Source of the DNA: Streptomyces sp. ISL-36
GTDB taxonomy: Bacteria; Actinomycetota; Actinomycetes; Streptomycetales; Streptomycetaceae
Assembly: GCF_018614205.1 (NCBI RefSeq)
Contig: NZ_JAGGOS010000068.1
Coordinates: 1-64,000, forward strand
Reading direction: 5' to 3'
Length of the DNA stretch: 64,000 nt
A program made the translations under genes and the position numbers. Within the stretch, counting starts at the first letter, position 1, and every line of letters starts with the position of its first letter. Positions 49,032 through 57,325 of this stretch are shown one piece after another. The notes under the pieces were generated by a model that was not told where the DNA came from, did no database searches, and saw nothing but the letters and a program-made list of their open reading frames with translations.

Positions 49032-49703
49032 CTATGCCGCGGCCCCGGCCTTCTCGCCCCGGTCGCCGGATCTCGCGGGCTTCCGCTCCAGGGACGCCCG
49101 CACCAGGGCCGCCGCCAGGGACGGGAGCTCCTTGCGGGGCACCAGGTCCGCCAGCGCGTCGGCGTCCGTGGGCAGATGGGCACGGCGCGCGCCCTCGAGG
49201 GCGCGCCGGTCCAGATAGGGAGCCACTTCCGGCCAGATTCCCTGCACCTCGCGCAGGAAGATGTCCGCTCCCGCCGGGCCGATGCCCGGCATCTCCCGCA
49301 GCGCCGACCGCAGGGCGTCCACGTCGCCGTCCGCCGCCTTCCGCATACGGCGCAGATCGCCGCCGTACTTCGCGAGCACCAGCTCGGCCTCCTCGCCCAG
49401 CTGCGTCGCCGTCCGCTCGTCGTATCGCCGGTAGCCGCCTTCGCCGAGCGCGTCGACCCGCTGCTGCCAGCTCGCGTCCCGCATGCCCTGCGGGCGGCGC
49501 ATGCCGGCGGCGAACAGCGCGGCGGCCGCGTCGATCGCCGTCGAAGCGCGGATCCGGGCGCTCAGCAGATGGGCCAGGACGAGCAGCTGGTACAGCGGCT
49601 GCGGGGTGTCCTTGAGCCGGATGCCGGCCTGCTCGGCGTAGGTCGCCCGCCCCTGCTCCGCCAAGAGGTCCCGTACGTGTGCTGCCGCGTCGGAGCGTGC
49701 CAT
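49032..49703 (-). CDS. HhH-GPD-superfamily protein, endonuclease III-like
   Basis: This 223-residue protein has the helix-hairpin-helix REMPGIGPAGADIFLREV and a following Asp in VAPYLDRRAL at the place of the catalytic aspartate of endonuclease III. The lysine typical of bifunctional glycosylases (position before the hairpin glycine loop) is not present, nor is a C-terminal cysteine cluster for iron-sulfur. It may be a monofunctional base-excision glycosylase or an inactive relative. ATG 49703 is the only sensible start. It lies 89 bases upstream of the MFS promoter region on the same strand. Confidence 0.8.
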   Translation of the reverse strand: MARSDAAAHVRDLLAEQGRATYAEQAGIRLKDTPQPLYQLLVLAHLLSARIRASTAIDAAAALFAAGMRRPQGMRDASWQQRVDALGEGGYRRYDERTATQLGEEAELVLAKYGGDLRRMRKAADGDVDALRSALREMPGIGPAGADIFLREVQGIWPEVAPYLDRRALEGARRAHLPTDADALADLVPRKELPSLAAALVRASLERKPARSGDRGEKAGAAA

Positions 49704-49828
49704 GACGCCTCCCGTGACGCCTCCGGTGAGGCCTCCCGTTTCCCAGGCCTGCCGTTTCCGCCCGCGCCGCTACCCACCCGCACGCCCGGCAAACCGTGTC
49801 ACCCCCCGATCATGGGAGACTCGCACCC

Positions 49829-51055
49829 ATGAACGGCAAGGCGACGACGATCAGGACACGGCTGGACAGGGGGCGCGGCGCGCTCGGGCCCGCACTGGAA
49901 CTGGTGCACACGGGCCGTGCGCCGACCCGCGCCGTGCTCACCGCCGAACTCGGTGTCACCCGTGCCACCGCCGGCGCCGTCGCCGCCGAGCTGGAGGCCC
50001 TCGGCCTCATCCGGGTCGACTCCAACCCCGGCGCCGCCGCCGGGTCCCAGGGGCGCCCCTCGCACCGCCTCACCGTCGACGACAAGGGCCCGGTCGCCCT
50101 CGCCGCACAGGTCCACGCCGACGGCTTCCGTGCCGCGCTCGTCGGCCTCGGCGGCACCATCGTGGCGACCGCGCCCGGCTGTGTCACCGTCTCCGCCGAT
50201 CCCGCGCAGGTCCTGGGCGCCGTCGTCGACGCCGGCGCCACCCTCCTCCGCGAGAGCGGGCGCCGCTGCGTCGGCGCGGGGCTCGCCGCGCCGTCGGCCG
50301 TCGCCGAGCCCGAGGGAACCGCCCTCAACCCGCTCCACCTCGCCTGGCCGGCGGGTGCACCGGTACGGGAGATCTTCGCCGAACGGGTCCGCGCCGCGGG
50401 CATCGAGGGCCCCGCCTTCACCGGCAACGACGTCAACCTCGCCGCGCTCGCCGAGCACCGCCACGGCGCCGGCCGCGGCGCGCGGGACCTCCTGTGCGTG
50501 GCCACCGGCCACCGCGGCGTCGGTGGCGCCCTGGTCCTCGACGGCCGCCTGCATACCGGCAGTTCGGGCCTCGCGCTCGAGGTCGGGCACCTCACCGTCA
50601 ACCCCGAGGGCCGCCCGTGCCACTGCGGCAGCCGCGGATGCCTCGACGTCGAGACGGACCCGCTGGCCTTCCTCACCGTCGCCGGACGCGACCCGGGGCC
50701 CGAGGTCTCACTGCTCCAGCAGGCGCGCGACCTGCTCCGCACCAGCCCGCACGACCCGGGCGTACGGGCCGCCACGGAGGAGCTGATCGACCGTCTGGGC
50801 CTCGGCCTCGCGGGGCTCGTGAACATCCTCAACCCGGACCGGATCATCCTCGGCGGTCTGCACCGCGAGCTGCTCGACGCCGATCCGGACCGGCTGCGCG
50901 CGGTTGTGGCGGACCGGAGCCTGTGGGGCCGCAGCGGCGGTGTGCCGATCCTCGCCTGCACTCTCGACCACAACAGCCTCGTCGGCGCGGCGGAGTTGGC
51001 CTGGCAGCCGGTGCTCGACGACCCCCTGGCGGCGCTCGGTCGGCCGGAGGCCTGA
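49829..51055 (+). CDS. ROK-family transcriptional regulator (NagC/XylR type)
   Basis: The N-terminal winged helix-turn-helix (ALELVHTGRAPTRAVLTAEL, GVTRATAGAVAAELEALGLI) is joined to a ROK sugar-binding domain with GNDVNLAALAEHRHGA, GLALEVGHLTVNPEG and the zinc site CHCGSRGCLDVET. The ATP loop is degenerate, as in regulators that sense but do not phosphorylate sugars. I choose ATG 49829 with GGGAG upstream, giving 408 residues. It stands before a methyltransferase gene; its target genes are not obvious. Confidence 0.9.
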   Translation: MNGKATTIRTRLDRGRGALGPALELVHTGRAPTRAVLTAELGVTRATAGAVAAELEALGLIRVDSNPGAAAGSQGRPSHRLTVDDKGPVALAAQVHADGFRAALVGLGGTIVATAPGCVTVSADPAQVLGAVVDAGATLLRESGRRCVGAGLAAPSAVAEPEGTALNPLHLAWPAGAPVREIFAERVRAAGIEGPAFTGNDVNLAALAEHRHGAGRGARDLLCVATGHRGVGGALVLDGRLHTGSSGLALEVGHLTVNPEGRPCHCGSRGCLDVETDPLAFLTVAGRDPGPEVSLLQQARDLLRTSPHDPGVRAATEELIDRLGLGLAGLVNILNPDRIILGGLHRELLDADPDRLRAVVADRSLWGRSGGVPILACTLDHNSLVGAAELAWQPVLDDPLAALGRPEA

Positions 51056-51117
51056 CACCGGCGGCGGGGCTCCGAATTGAGTGGCCCGGTGCCCCCGGAC
51101 GAACTAGCGTTCCCGCC

Positions 51118-51888
51118 ATGACCGACACTGACCTGGATCTTCCCCCGCGCCTCGGCAGCCTCACCTTCCACGGGCCGCTCTCCGAGGCCCGCGCCACCCG
51201 CATGATCGAGCGGCTCGCCGCGAACTCGCCCGCCACCGTGCTCGACATCGGCTGCGGCTGGGGCGAGTTGCTGCTGCGCGTCCTGGAGAGCGCGCCCGGG
51301 TCGACCGGTGTGGGCATCGACATCAACGCCGAGGACCTTGCCAGGGGACGGGTCCTCGCCAAGGAGCGCGGGCTCGCCGAGCGCGTGCGGTTCGTGGAGG
51401 AGTCGGCGTTCGGCACCACCCGCGGGCCGGTCGACGCGATCCTCTGCCTCGGCGCGAGCCAGGCCCTGTGCGACCCCGAACAGCCGCACGACCCGGCCGC
51501 CGCGCTGCGGGAGCTGCGGCGTCTGGTCAAGCCCGGCGGCCGGGTCGTCCTCGGCGAGGGCTTCTGGCAGCGGACTCCCACACGGGACGAGCTCGCCGCG
51601 ATGTGGCCCGACGCCCAGCCGGGCGACCACCTCCTCCTGGGGCCGCTCGTGGACCTGGCGATCGAGGCCGGCTTCCGGCCCGCGTGGATCGAGACGGCGA
51701 GCGTCGAGGAGTGGGAGGAGTTCGAGTCCGGCTACCGTCACGAGACCGAGGTCTGGCTGGCCGGCCACCCCGACCACCCGCTCGCGGCCGAGACCCGCGA
51801 ACGCGTCGACCGTCAGCGGTCCACCTGGCTGAACGGCTACCGGAACCTCCTCGGCATCGCCTACCTGACCCTCGTCCCCGTCGGCTGA
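51118..51888 (+). CDS. Class I SAM-dependent methyltransferase
   Basis: The SAM-binding motif I is TVLDIGCGWGELLL, with the acidic end of strand 2 in GVGIDINAEDL and the post-motif region VDAILCLGASQALCDP and LRRLVKPGGRVVLGEGFW. It is 256 residues. The C-terminal part (WEEFESGYRHETEVWL) agrees with small-molecule methyltransferases. The substrate is unknown. ATG 51118 starts 62 bases behind the ROK regulator gene, on the same strand. Confidence 0.9.
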   Translation: MTDTDLDLPPRLGSLTFHGPLSEARATRMIERLAANSPATVLDIGCGWGELLLRVLESAPGSTGVGIDINAEDLARGRVLAKERGLAERVRFVEESAFGTTRGPVDAILCLGASQALCDPEQPHDPAAALRELRRLVKPGGRVVLGEGFWQRTPTRDELAAMWPDAQPGDHLLLGPLVDLAIEAGFRPAWIETASVEEWEEFESGYRHETEVWLAGHPDHPLAAETRERVDRQRSTWLNGYRNLLGIAYLTLVPVG

Positions 51889-51959
51889 CCATCCCGCCCG
51901 CCGCACCCGCCCGCCGCACCCGTACGTCGCACTCGTGCGCCGTGGGGGTACGGCGCGGT

Positions 51960-52601
51960 TCAGCCCTGGCCCGCGCGCCCCAGGGCGGCCCGATCCGGCG
52001 ACGAGGCGACGTACAGGACCTGGAACCGCTCGCCCGCCCCCGCCGCCGTGTCCGCTCGCGCCCCGGCGTCCCCTCCCGCCGCCGTGTCCGCAGGCACCTC
52101 ATCTCCCGTTCCCGCCCAGAGGGTGAAGTGCAGAACTTCCCAGTGGCGCGGGTCGACGGCCACCGCGCTCGCCACCACGCCCTCCGTCGCCGCCTGCCGC
52201 TCGTGGCGCGCGAGTGCCTGAGCCACCGCCTCGGCGGGCGCGACACCTTCCGGCACGGGGACCTTGCGGCGCGTCGCGGTCCGTGGCGTCGCCGAGGACG
52301 CGGGCCCCTCCGCGTACGACAGTCCCACCCAGTGCTGCACCACCGGTCGGCCGAAGTCGTTCACGATGCCTTGGAAACCGGGGCCCCACAGGAAGGAGTT
52401 CATCCCTTCCGGCGTGGCCCAGAGGTAGAAGGGGGCGTACTGGTTCACCGGAGAGCCGTCCTCGCGCTCCCGGAGCAGATACGCCTTGAGACCGAGCCCG
52501 GGGAAGTCGTCGAGCAGATGCCCCTTGCTCGCGACCCGCTTGCGGATGATCTCCATGTCGTAGCCGGCGGGGAGGGTGATCTCGTACTGCATGGCGTGCA
52601 T
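51960..52601 (-). CDS. DUF4865 protein
   Basis: The protein begins MHAMQYEITLPAGYDMEIIR and contains APFYLWATPEGMNSFLWGPG, the typical centre of the DUF4865 family, which has a dimeric ferredoxin-like (monooxygenase ABM-like) appearance. The function is unknown. ATG 52601 follows GGAG at seven bases and gives 213 residues. It includes a Ala/Gly/Asp-rich insertion near the C-terminus (ADTAAGGDAGARADTAAGAG) made of DNA repeats. It is the second gene of an operon with a TetR gene, a linkage that is common for this family. Confidence 0.87.
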   Translation of the reverse strand: MHAMQYEITLPAGYDMEIIRKRVASKGHLLDDFPGLGLKAYLLREREDGSPVNQYAPFYLWATPEGMNSFLWGPGFQGIVNDFGRPVVQHWVGLSYAEGPASSATPRTATRRKVPVPEGVAPAEAVAQALARHERQAATEGVVASAVAVDPRHWEVLHFTLWAGTGDEVPADTAAGGDAGARADTAAGAGERFQVLYVASSPDRAALGRAGQG

Positions 52602-52629
52602 CGGGCGTCTCCGCTTCTCTCGGGTGGGC

Positions 52630-53193
52630 TCAGGCGGGGCGGGGCGACAGGAGGGCGAGCAGGCCACGGACGGCCGTGTCGAAGGCGGCGGGGGAACCGG
52701 CGGCGCGGGACAGCACATAGCCGCCCTGGACGGTCGCGACGATCGTCGCCGCCACCTCGACCGGGTCGAGCGGACCCACCAACTCACCGCTGTCCAACCC
52801 CTCTTGTATGATCCCGGCGAGCCGCCCGCGCAGCCAGTCGATGGTCTCGTCGACCGGGGCGCGCAGTTCCTCGCTCGCCATGACCTCCGGGTCCATCGTC
52901 AGCCGCCCGAGCGGACAGCCGCGCAACACCTCGCGCTCGCGGAGCAGATACGCCTCGATGCGGGCGCGGGCCGGACCCCCGCTCCCGAGCGAGGCCTCCG
53001 CCGCCGCCCGCAACTGCTCCGCCGTGCGACGGATCGCGGCCAGCGCCAGATCCGGCTTGCCGGCGAAGTGGTGGTACATGCTGCCCTGCCCTGCTCCGGC
53101 GGCCTGCTGGATCGCCTTCGGGCTGGTTCCGACGTACCCGCGCTCCCAGAGCAGCTCCTGGGTGGCCTCGATCAGTCGTTCGGGCGTGGTCAT
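52630..53193 (-). CDS. TetR-family regulator of the DUF4865 operon
   Basis: The helix-turn-helix at residues 5-50 reads LIEATQELLWERGYVGTSPK and AIQQAAGAGQGSMYHHFAGK, and the C-terminal half is of the LmrA/YxaF type with RGCPLGRLTMD. It has 187 residues from ATG 53193. A 20-base palindrome nine bases before the start codon is the clear operator for autoregulation. The DUF4865 gene follows after 28 bases. Confidence 0.92.
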   Translation of the reverse strand: MTTPERLIEATQELLWERGYVGTSPKAIQQAAGAGQGSMYHHFAGKPDLALAAIRRTAEQLRAAAEASLGSGGPARARIEAYLLREREVLRGCPLGRLTMDPEVMASEELRAPVDETIDWLRGRLAGIIQEGLDSGELVGPLDPVEVAATIVATVQGGYVLSRAAGSPAAFDTAVRGLLALLSPRPA

Positions 53194-53201
53194 GAAAGCA
53201 G

Positions 53202-53221
53202 TGTACATACTAGTAGGTACA
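53202..53221. promoter_or_regulatory. 20-base palindromic TetR operator
   Basis: TGTAC and GTACA flank an inner TACTAGTA, and the whole 20 bases are palindromic except for one pair. This AT-rich palindrome stands directly before the TetR-DUF4865 operon. Confidence 0.8.
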
Positions 53222-53358
53222 GAGGGTGCGGAAGCCGGGAAGCGGTGGCAAGGACAGGGCGGGAGGAGCTCTGCGCACCCGCCGTACTCCCCACGGCGTA
53301 CGGACGAAGCCGCCGGCTGCAGGACGACCCGACCCCCCTCGTCGCGCGAGTCTCGAAG

Positions 53359-53418
53359 CATCGACACGCGAAGTCGAGACACATCGACACGCGAAGTCGA
53401 GATGCGAAGCATCGACAC
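53359..53418. repeat. 21-base direct repeat upstream of the SHOCT gene
   Basis: CATCGACACGCGAAGTCGAGA occurs identically in its first 20 bases at 53359-53379 and 53382-53402, with a third partial copy at 53410-53418, ending just before the GAGGAG ribosome site of the SHOCT gene. Confidence 0.8.
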
Positions 53419-53439
53419 AGCACGAGGAGCTGACCGACC

Positions 53440-53727
53440 ATGAACACTCTCGCCCACGCGGGCCCCGGCCCGTGGGTCCTCTTCTTCCCCCTCGTCTGGG
53501 CGGCCGTGATCCTCACCGCGGTCACCGTCCTGCGCCGCACCGGATGGCGCGGCCGCCGGGGCTCCGGCCCCGGCCCCGGCCCGGCGTACGACGAGCAGTC
53601 CCCGATCGCGCTGCTCGGTCACCGCTTCGCGGCAGGAGAGATCGACGAGGACGAGTACTGGCGCCGGCTGACCGTCCTGGAGGAGCAGTTCGGCCGCACC
53701 GCCGGCCCCAAGGGACGTACGGCATGA
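53440..53727 (+). CDS. Small membrane protein with a SHOCT domain
   Basis: One membrane segment (WVLFFPLVWAAVILTAVTVL) is followed by a basic stretch and the short C-terminal SHOCT motif IALLGHRFAAGEIDEDEYWRR. SHOCT tails are thought to mediate oligomerisation. ATG 53440 lies behind GAGGAG and gives 95 residues. It stands between the divergent TetR gene and the convergent anti-sigma-type gene. Its leader includes the 21-base repeats. Confidence 0.85.
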   Translation: MNTLAHAGPGPWVLFFPLVWAAVILTAVTVLRRTGWRGRRGSGPGPGPAYDEQSPIALLGHRFAAGEIDEDEYWRRLTVLEEQFGRTAGPKGRTA

Positions 53728-53811
53728 CCATCCAGGCCGCCGCCGCGTCATCGCCGCCCCGCCACGCGTGAAGGCCCTCGTCGCGGGCGGGCCGGGCACC
53801 CCGGCCGGCCG

Positions 53812-54420
53812 TCAGCCTGCGAGGGCCGATCGGGCGGCGGCGGCGGTGGCAGGGGTGCGGACCGGTGCTGCGGGGGTGCCGAACGGGACGCCCTCCAGGC
53901 CGGTGCCGTGTGCGCCCCCGAACCGGGTGTGGCCGGCGAAGGGGCCGTCGGTGGTCGCGCCGTACACGGCGTGCGAACGGGACGGGACCGCCACCGCGGG
54001 CGTCGGCGCCGGGAGGGTGAACCAGATGACCTTCCCGTTCTCGCCGTGCGGACGGATGCCCCAGCTCTCGCTGACCGCCTCGATGATGGCCAGACCGCGT
54101 CCCGAGGTGGCCAACTCGTCGACGTCGCCGTGCCCGGACCGTCGGCTGCCGTTGATGTCCGGTATCCGCGGGTCGTGGTCATGGACCGATACCGTGAGGC
54201 GGTCGAGCAGCAGCTCGATCTCCACGGTGCACATCTTGTCCGGCTGTGCGTGCCGGTGAACATTGGTCAGCAGCTCGGTGACACCGAGCGCCGCATGGTC
54301 GATCAACGCATCGAGATGCCAGTAGCGCAGATGCGCCGATACGATTCTGCGGACCTGACCGATCCGCGACGGCAGGGCCTGGAGCTCCACCGTGCAGTGC
54401 CTGCGTGGCTCGCTGATCAC
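53812..54420 (-). CDS. RsbW-like anti-sigma factor/ATP-binding protein
   Basis: The GHKL ATPase fold is present with the N box GVTELLTNVHRHA, the G1 box DHDPRIP and the G2 box TSGRGLAIIEAVSESWG. Streptomycetes carry many such small kinases, which bind sigma factors or phosphorylate anti-anti-sigma partners. Residues after about 135 form a Pro/Ala/Thr tail without similarity. GTG 54420 follows GGGGAG. It has 202 residues. No partner gene lies next to it. Confidence 0.9.
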   Translation of the reverse strand: MISEPRRHCTVELQALPSRIGQVRRIVSAHLRYWHLDALIDHAALGVTELLTNVHRHAQPDKMCTVEIELLLDRLTVSVHDHDPRIPDINGSRRSGHGDVDELATSGRGLAIIEAVSESWGIRPHGENGKVIWFTLPAPTPAVAVPSRSHAVYGATTDGPFAGHTRFGGAHGTGLEGVPFGTPAAPVRTPATAAAARSALAG

Positions 54421-54610
54421 GGCTGCGACTCCCCGAAGTAGGTCCGGAAGAAGACGAAGGATCGGATCTGGACATGCGCTGCGCGGCGGCGGGCTGGGTC
54501 ACAGCGTCACCGCCGGTAAACCCTCGGTGAGGTGGTTCCAGCCTGAACCAATGGTGACCGAGTCGCAACTCGCCGCGACCGGCCCGCTCCGAATCGACCC
54601 GGTCAGCCGC

Positions 54611-54916
54611 TCACCGGTCCTTCGTCGCCCTCTTCAGGGCGTCGAGGAACCGCCCGGGGCCCGACGCGCGGTCCTGCGGCCTGTCCATCGTGAGGCGGTA
54701 GCGCGTCCCGTTCACCGTCGCCACCGTCTCGTCCGGCTTCGCGAACCAGGGCCGTCCGGCCCGCACCGAGGCCACCGGGGCGCTGTCGATCTCGCTGCCG
54801 TAGCTCGTCAACAGGGACAGCCGACCGTCCTCGATCCGGACCTCGCCCGCCCGCGTCAGAGAGCGGGGCCAGCGCTCGATCCGTACTCCCGTGGCAGTGA
54901 ACTCCGGCTCAGCCAT
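54611..54916 (-). CDS. Small conserved-looking protein of unknown function
   Basis: ATG 54916 with GGGAG four bases upstream opens 101 codons for a soluble basic protein with predicted beta-strands (VRIERWPRSLTRAGEVRI, LSLLTSYGSEIDSAPVASVR, GRPWFAKPDETVATVNGTRY). The pattern recalls PH-like barrel proteins, but I do not recognise a family. It is divergent from the PLP enzyme gene. The stretch 54421-54610 between it and the anti-sigma gene holds no gene. Confidence 0.7.
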   Translation of the reverse strand: MAEPEFTATGVRIERWPRSLTRAGEVRIEDGRLSLLTSYGSEIDSAPVASVRAGRPWFAKPDETVATVNGTRYRLTMDRPQDRASGPGRFLDALKRATKDR

Positions 54917-55097
54917 GTCACTCCCCCCTTCGCACCGTTTGTTCCGACCAGTGTGCCGGGCGCGCGGCGGGTACACCAGAGGCCCTCCTGCAAGGGACTC
55001 CTATGGACCCCCAAAGCGAACGTTTGCCCAGGTGAGGGAGTTATCGTCACCAGTGGGAGAACGGCGCGGAACGGCCGACGACAGGAACGAGCGACGC

Positions 55098-56270
55098 ATG
55101 AGCACCACGGAGAACGCCACCGAGAACGCCACCGAGAGAGCTGGGGGGAGCGCCGCGGAGAGCAGCGCGCCGACGGCGACCGTCGACGTCGACCGTAGCG
55201 ACCCGGCCTACCGCGCCTGGCTGAAGGAAGCCGTCCGTAAGGTCCAGGCCGACGCCAACCGATCGGCCGACACCCATCTCCTGCGCTTCCCGCTGCCGGA
55301 GAAGTGGGGCATCGACCTCTATCTCAAGGACGAGTCGACCCATCCCACCGGCAGCCTCAAGCACCGCCTCGCCCGCTCCCTCTTCCTCTACGGCCTGTGC
55401 AACGGCTGGATCCGGCCCGGCAAGCCCGTCATCGAGGCCTCCAGCGGCTCCACCGCCGTCTCCGAGGCGTACTTCGCCAAGCTGATCGGCGTGCCCTTCA
55501 TCGCGGTGATGCCCCGCACCACCAGCCCGGAGAAGTGCCGGCTGATCGAATTCCACGGCGGTCAGTGCCACTTCGTCGACGACTCGCGCAAGATGTACGA
55601 GGAGTCCGCCGCCCTCGCCGAACGGACCGGCGGCCACTACATGGACCAGTTCACCTACGCCGAGCGGGCCACCGACTGGCGGGGCAACAACAACATCGCC
55701 GAATCGATGTACCAGCAGCTGAAGCTGGAGCGCTATCCCGAGCCCGCGTGGATCGTCGCCACGGCCGGCACCGGCGGCACCTCCGCCACCATCGCCCGGT
55801 ACGTGCACTACATGCAGCACGACACCCGTATCTGCGTCGCGGACCCGGAGAACTCCTGTTTCTTCGACGGCTGGACCCACAACGATCCCCAGGCGACCGC
55901 CGACTGCGGCTCCCGCATCGAGGGCATCGGCCGCCCCCGCATGGAGCCCAGCTTCGTGCCCGGCGCGATCGACCGGATGATGAAGGTCCCGGACGCGGCC
56001 AGCGTCGCCGCCGTCCGCGCTCTGGAGGCCGCGATCGGCCGCAAGGCGGGCGGCTCCACCGGTACCGGACTGTGGAGCGCCCTGAAGATCGTCGCCGAGA
56101 TGGTCGAGCACGGCCGCACCGGCAGCATCGTGACCCTGATCTGCGACCCGGGCGACCGCTACCTCGACAAGTACTACTCCGACGCCTGGCTGGCCGGACA
56201 GGGCCTGGACATCGCCCCCTACACCGCCGCTATCGACCAGTTCCTGGAGACGGGAGTCTGGCCGGAGTGA
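55098..56270 (+). CDS. PLP-dependent cysteine synthase-family enzyme, Cds1-like
   Basis: A fold-type II PLP enzyme of 390 residues. The PLP lysine is in THPTGSLKHRLARSL, the substrate loop is EASSGSTAVSEAYFA, and the phosphate loop is VATAGTGGTSATIARY. The pattern KWGIDLYLKDES and DDSRKMYEESAAL agrees with the mycobacterial L-cysteine desulfhydrase Cds1 better than with biosynthetic CysK, so breakdown of cysteine to sulfide, pyruvate and ammonia is my preferred role. The first 35 residues are low complexity, with a TENATENATE repeat. ATG 55098 follows AGGAACGAG. Its end overlaps the convergent SRPBCC gene by 41 bases. A near-palindrome (55016-55027, centred on AACGTT) in its leader is a possible operator. 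Confidence 0.9.
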   Translation: MSTTENATENATERAGGSAAESSAPTATVDVDRSDPAYRAWLKEAVRKVQADANRSADTHLLRFPLPEKWGIDLYLKDESTHPTGSLKHRLARSLFLYGLCNGWIRPGKPVIEASSGSTAVSEAYFAKLIGVPFIAVMPRTTSPEKCRLIEFHGGQCHFVDDSRKMYEESAALAERTGGHYMDQFTYAERATDWRGNNNIAESMYQQLKLERYPEPAWIVATAGTGGTSATIARYVHYMQHDTRICVADPENSCFFDGWTHNDPQATADCGSRIEGIGRPRMEPSFVPGAIDRMMKVPDAASVAAVRALEAAIGRKAGGSTGTGLWSALKIVAEMVEHGRTGSIVTLICDPGDRYLDKYYSDAWLAGQGLDIAPYTAAIDQFLETGVWPE

Positions 56271-56790
56271 GACGCCGGTCGAGCCGGCGCATCGCGTCGC
56301 GGAACGACATGCCGACGCCCGGGCGCGCCAGGCGCATCGCCAGCACAAGCGCGGGCGGTCCGTCGGCCGCCATCGTCCAGCGGACCCGTGTACCGCTGCC
56401 CACGGGGGAGAGGACCCACTCCTCCAGCATGGCGCGGACGCCCGGCGCGTTGGTCTCGTCCACCCGGTAGACGTACCGCCTGTCCGGCTCCCGGGACATG
56501 ATCGTCTCCTGGAAGAGGACACCGCCCCGCAACCGGACCGTCCGCCCCGCGCCACCACTGGTCGGCGTCGCCGAGACGACGGCCCGGAACCAGGAGGGCC
56601 AGCTGCCCACCTCCTCGGCCAGCGAGCGGTGGACGGCGGCGGGCGGCGCCGCCAACTCGGTGGTGAACACCAGGCGTACGGGCGCGGAGTCGGCGAAGCC
56701 AAGCTCCACGGGCTCGAGCCGGCGTGCGGGACGGCGTGCGGGACCGCGTGCACGTCGGCGCGCGGGTAGGTGGGGCGGTCGACGTGCCAT
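56230..56790 (-). CDS. SRPBCC-family (START-like) protein
   Basis: After a basic, Arg/Pro-rich start of about 30 residues, the SRPBCC fold follows: VRLVFTTELAAPPAAVHRSL, AEEVGSWPSWFRAVVSATPT, and a C-terminal helix MRLARPGVGMSFRDAMRRLD. Such proteins bind hydrophobic ligands or act as polyketide cyclase-like enzymes. ATG 56790 lies eight bases behind GGAGG and gives 186 residues. It is followed, and overlapped at the 3' end, by the convergent PLP gene. A second SRPBCC gene lies 87 bases upstream. Confidence 0.87.
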   Translation of the reverse strand: MARRPPHLPARRRARGPARRPARRLEPVELGFADSAPVRLVFTTELAAPPAAVHRSLAEEVGSWPSWFRAVVSATPTSGGAGRTVRLRGGVLFQETIMSREPDRRYVYRVDETNAPGVRAMLEEWVLSPVGSGTRVRWTMAADGPPALVLAMRLARPGVGMSFRDAMRRLDRRLTPARLPSPGTGR

Positions 56791-56877
56791 GGTCCGTACC
56801 TCCGGGGGTGAACGGCTGGTGCGGGGCCACCACACCCTAGCTGTCGTACCGTCAGATGTCCGCCCGCCCGCTCTTCT

Positions 56878-57318
56878 TCACCGACCGGATCGCAGCAGCC
56901 CGTCCATGGCCCGTCCGAACACCAGCCTTTCCGCGAGCGCCAGTACGGGGTCGATGAACCGGGGAATCCCGCGTACGCCGAGCTCTTCCGTCCACACCGC
57001 GCGCGAACCGTCCGGCGTTCCGTAGACCTCGATACCGGCCCGGCCGAGGACGACGCGCCCGCGCTTCTCCAGCCGGCACACCCCCGGCCGTCCGGGCCCC
57101 GGAGGCTCCCACCGCACGACCTCCATGAGGTCGTCGATGGCCAGCCGTCCGACCCCGGTGCGGGCCACGAACCGGGTCCCCGCCCGCGTGGGCCCCTCGG
57201 TCAGCACCCGGGTGCGGGTCAGCGGAACCTGGGCGCCGTGCGCGGGCCAGTCGGTGAGCCGTCGCCACGCCTCCTCGACCGGCAGGGCCGTCGTGCGCTC
57301 GATCCGGACGGGTCGCAC
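56878..57318 (-). CDS. SRPBCC-family protein
   Basis: It encodes 146 residues: VRIERTTALPVEEAWRRLTD, then DDLMEVVRWEPPGPGRPGVC and the closing helix region LALAERLVFGRAMDGLLRSG. It belongs to the same superfamily as its neighbour, and the pair may have arisen by old duplication. GTG 57318 has GGAG upstream and stands only seven bases behind the DeoR stop, so it is in one operon with that gene. The ligand is unknown. Confidence 0.87.
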   Translation of the reverse strand: MRPVRIERTTALPVEEAWRRLTDWPAHGAQVPLTRTRVLTEGPTRAGTRFVARTGVGRLAIDDLMEVVRWEPPGPGRPGVCRLEKRGRVVLGRAGIEVYGTPDGSRAVWTEELGVRGIPRFIDPVLALAERLVFGRAMDGLLRSGR

Positions 57319-57325
57319 GGCGCCG

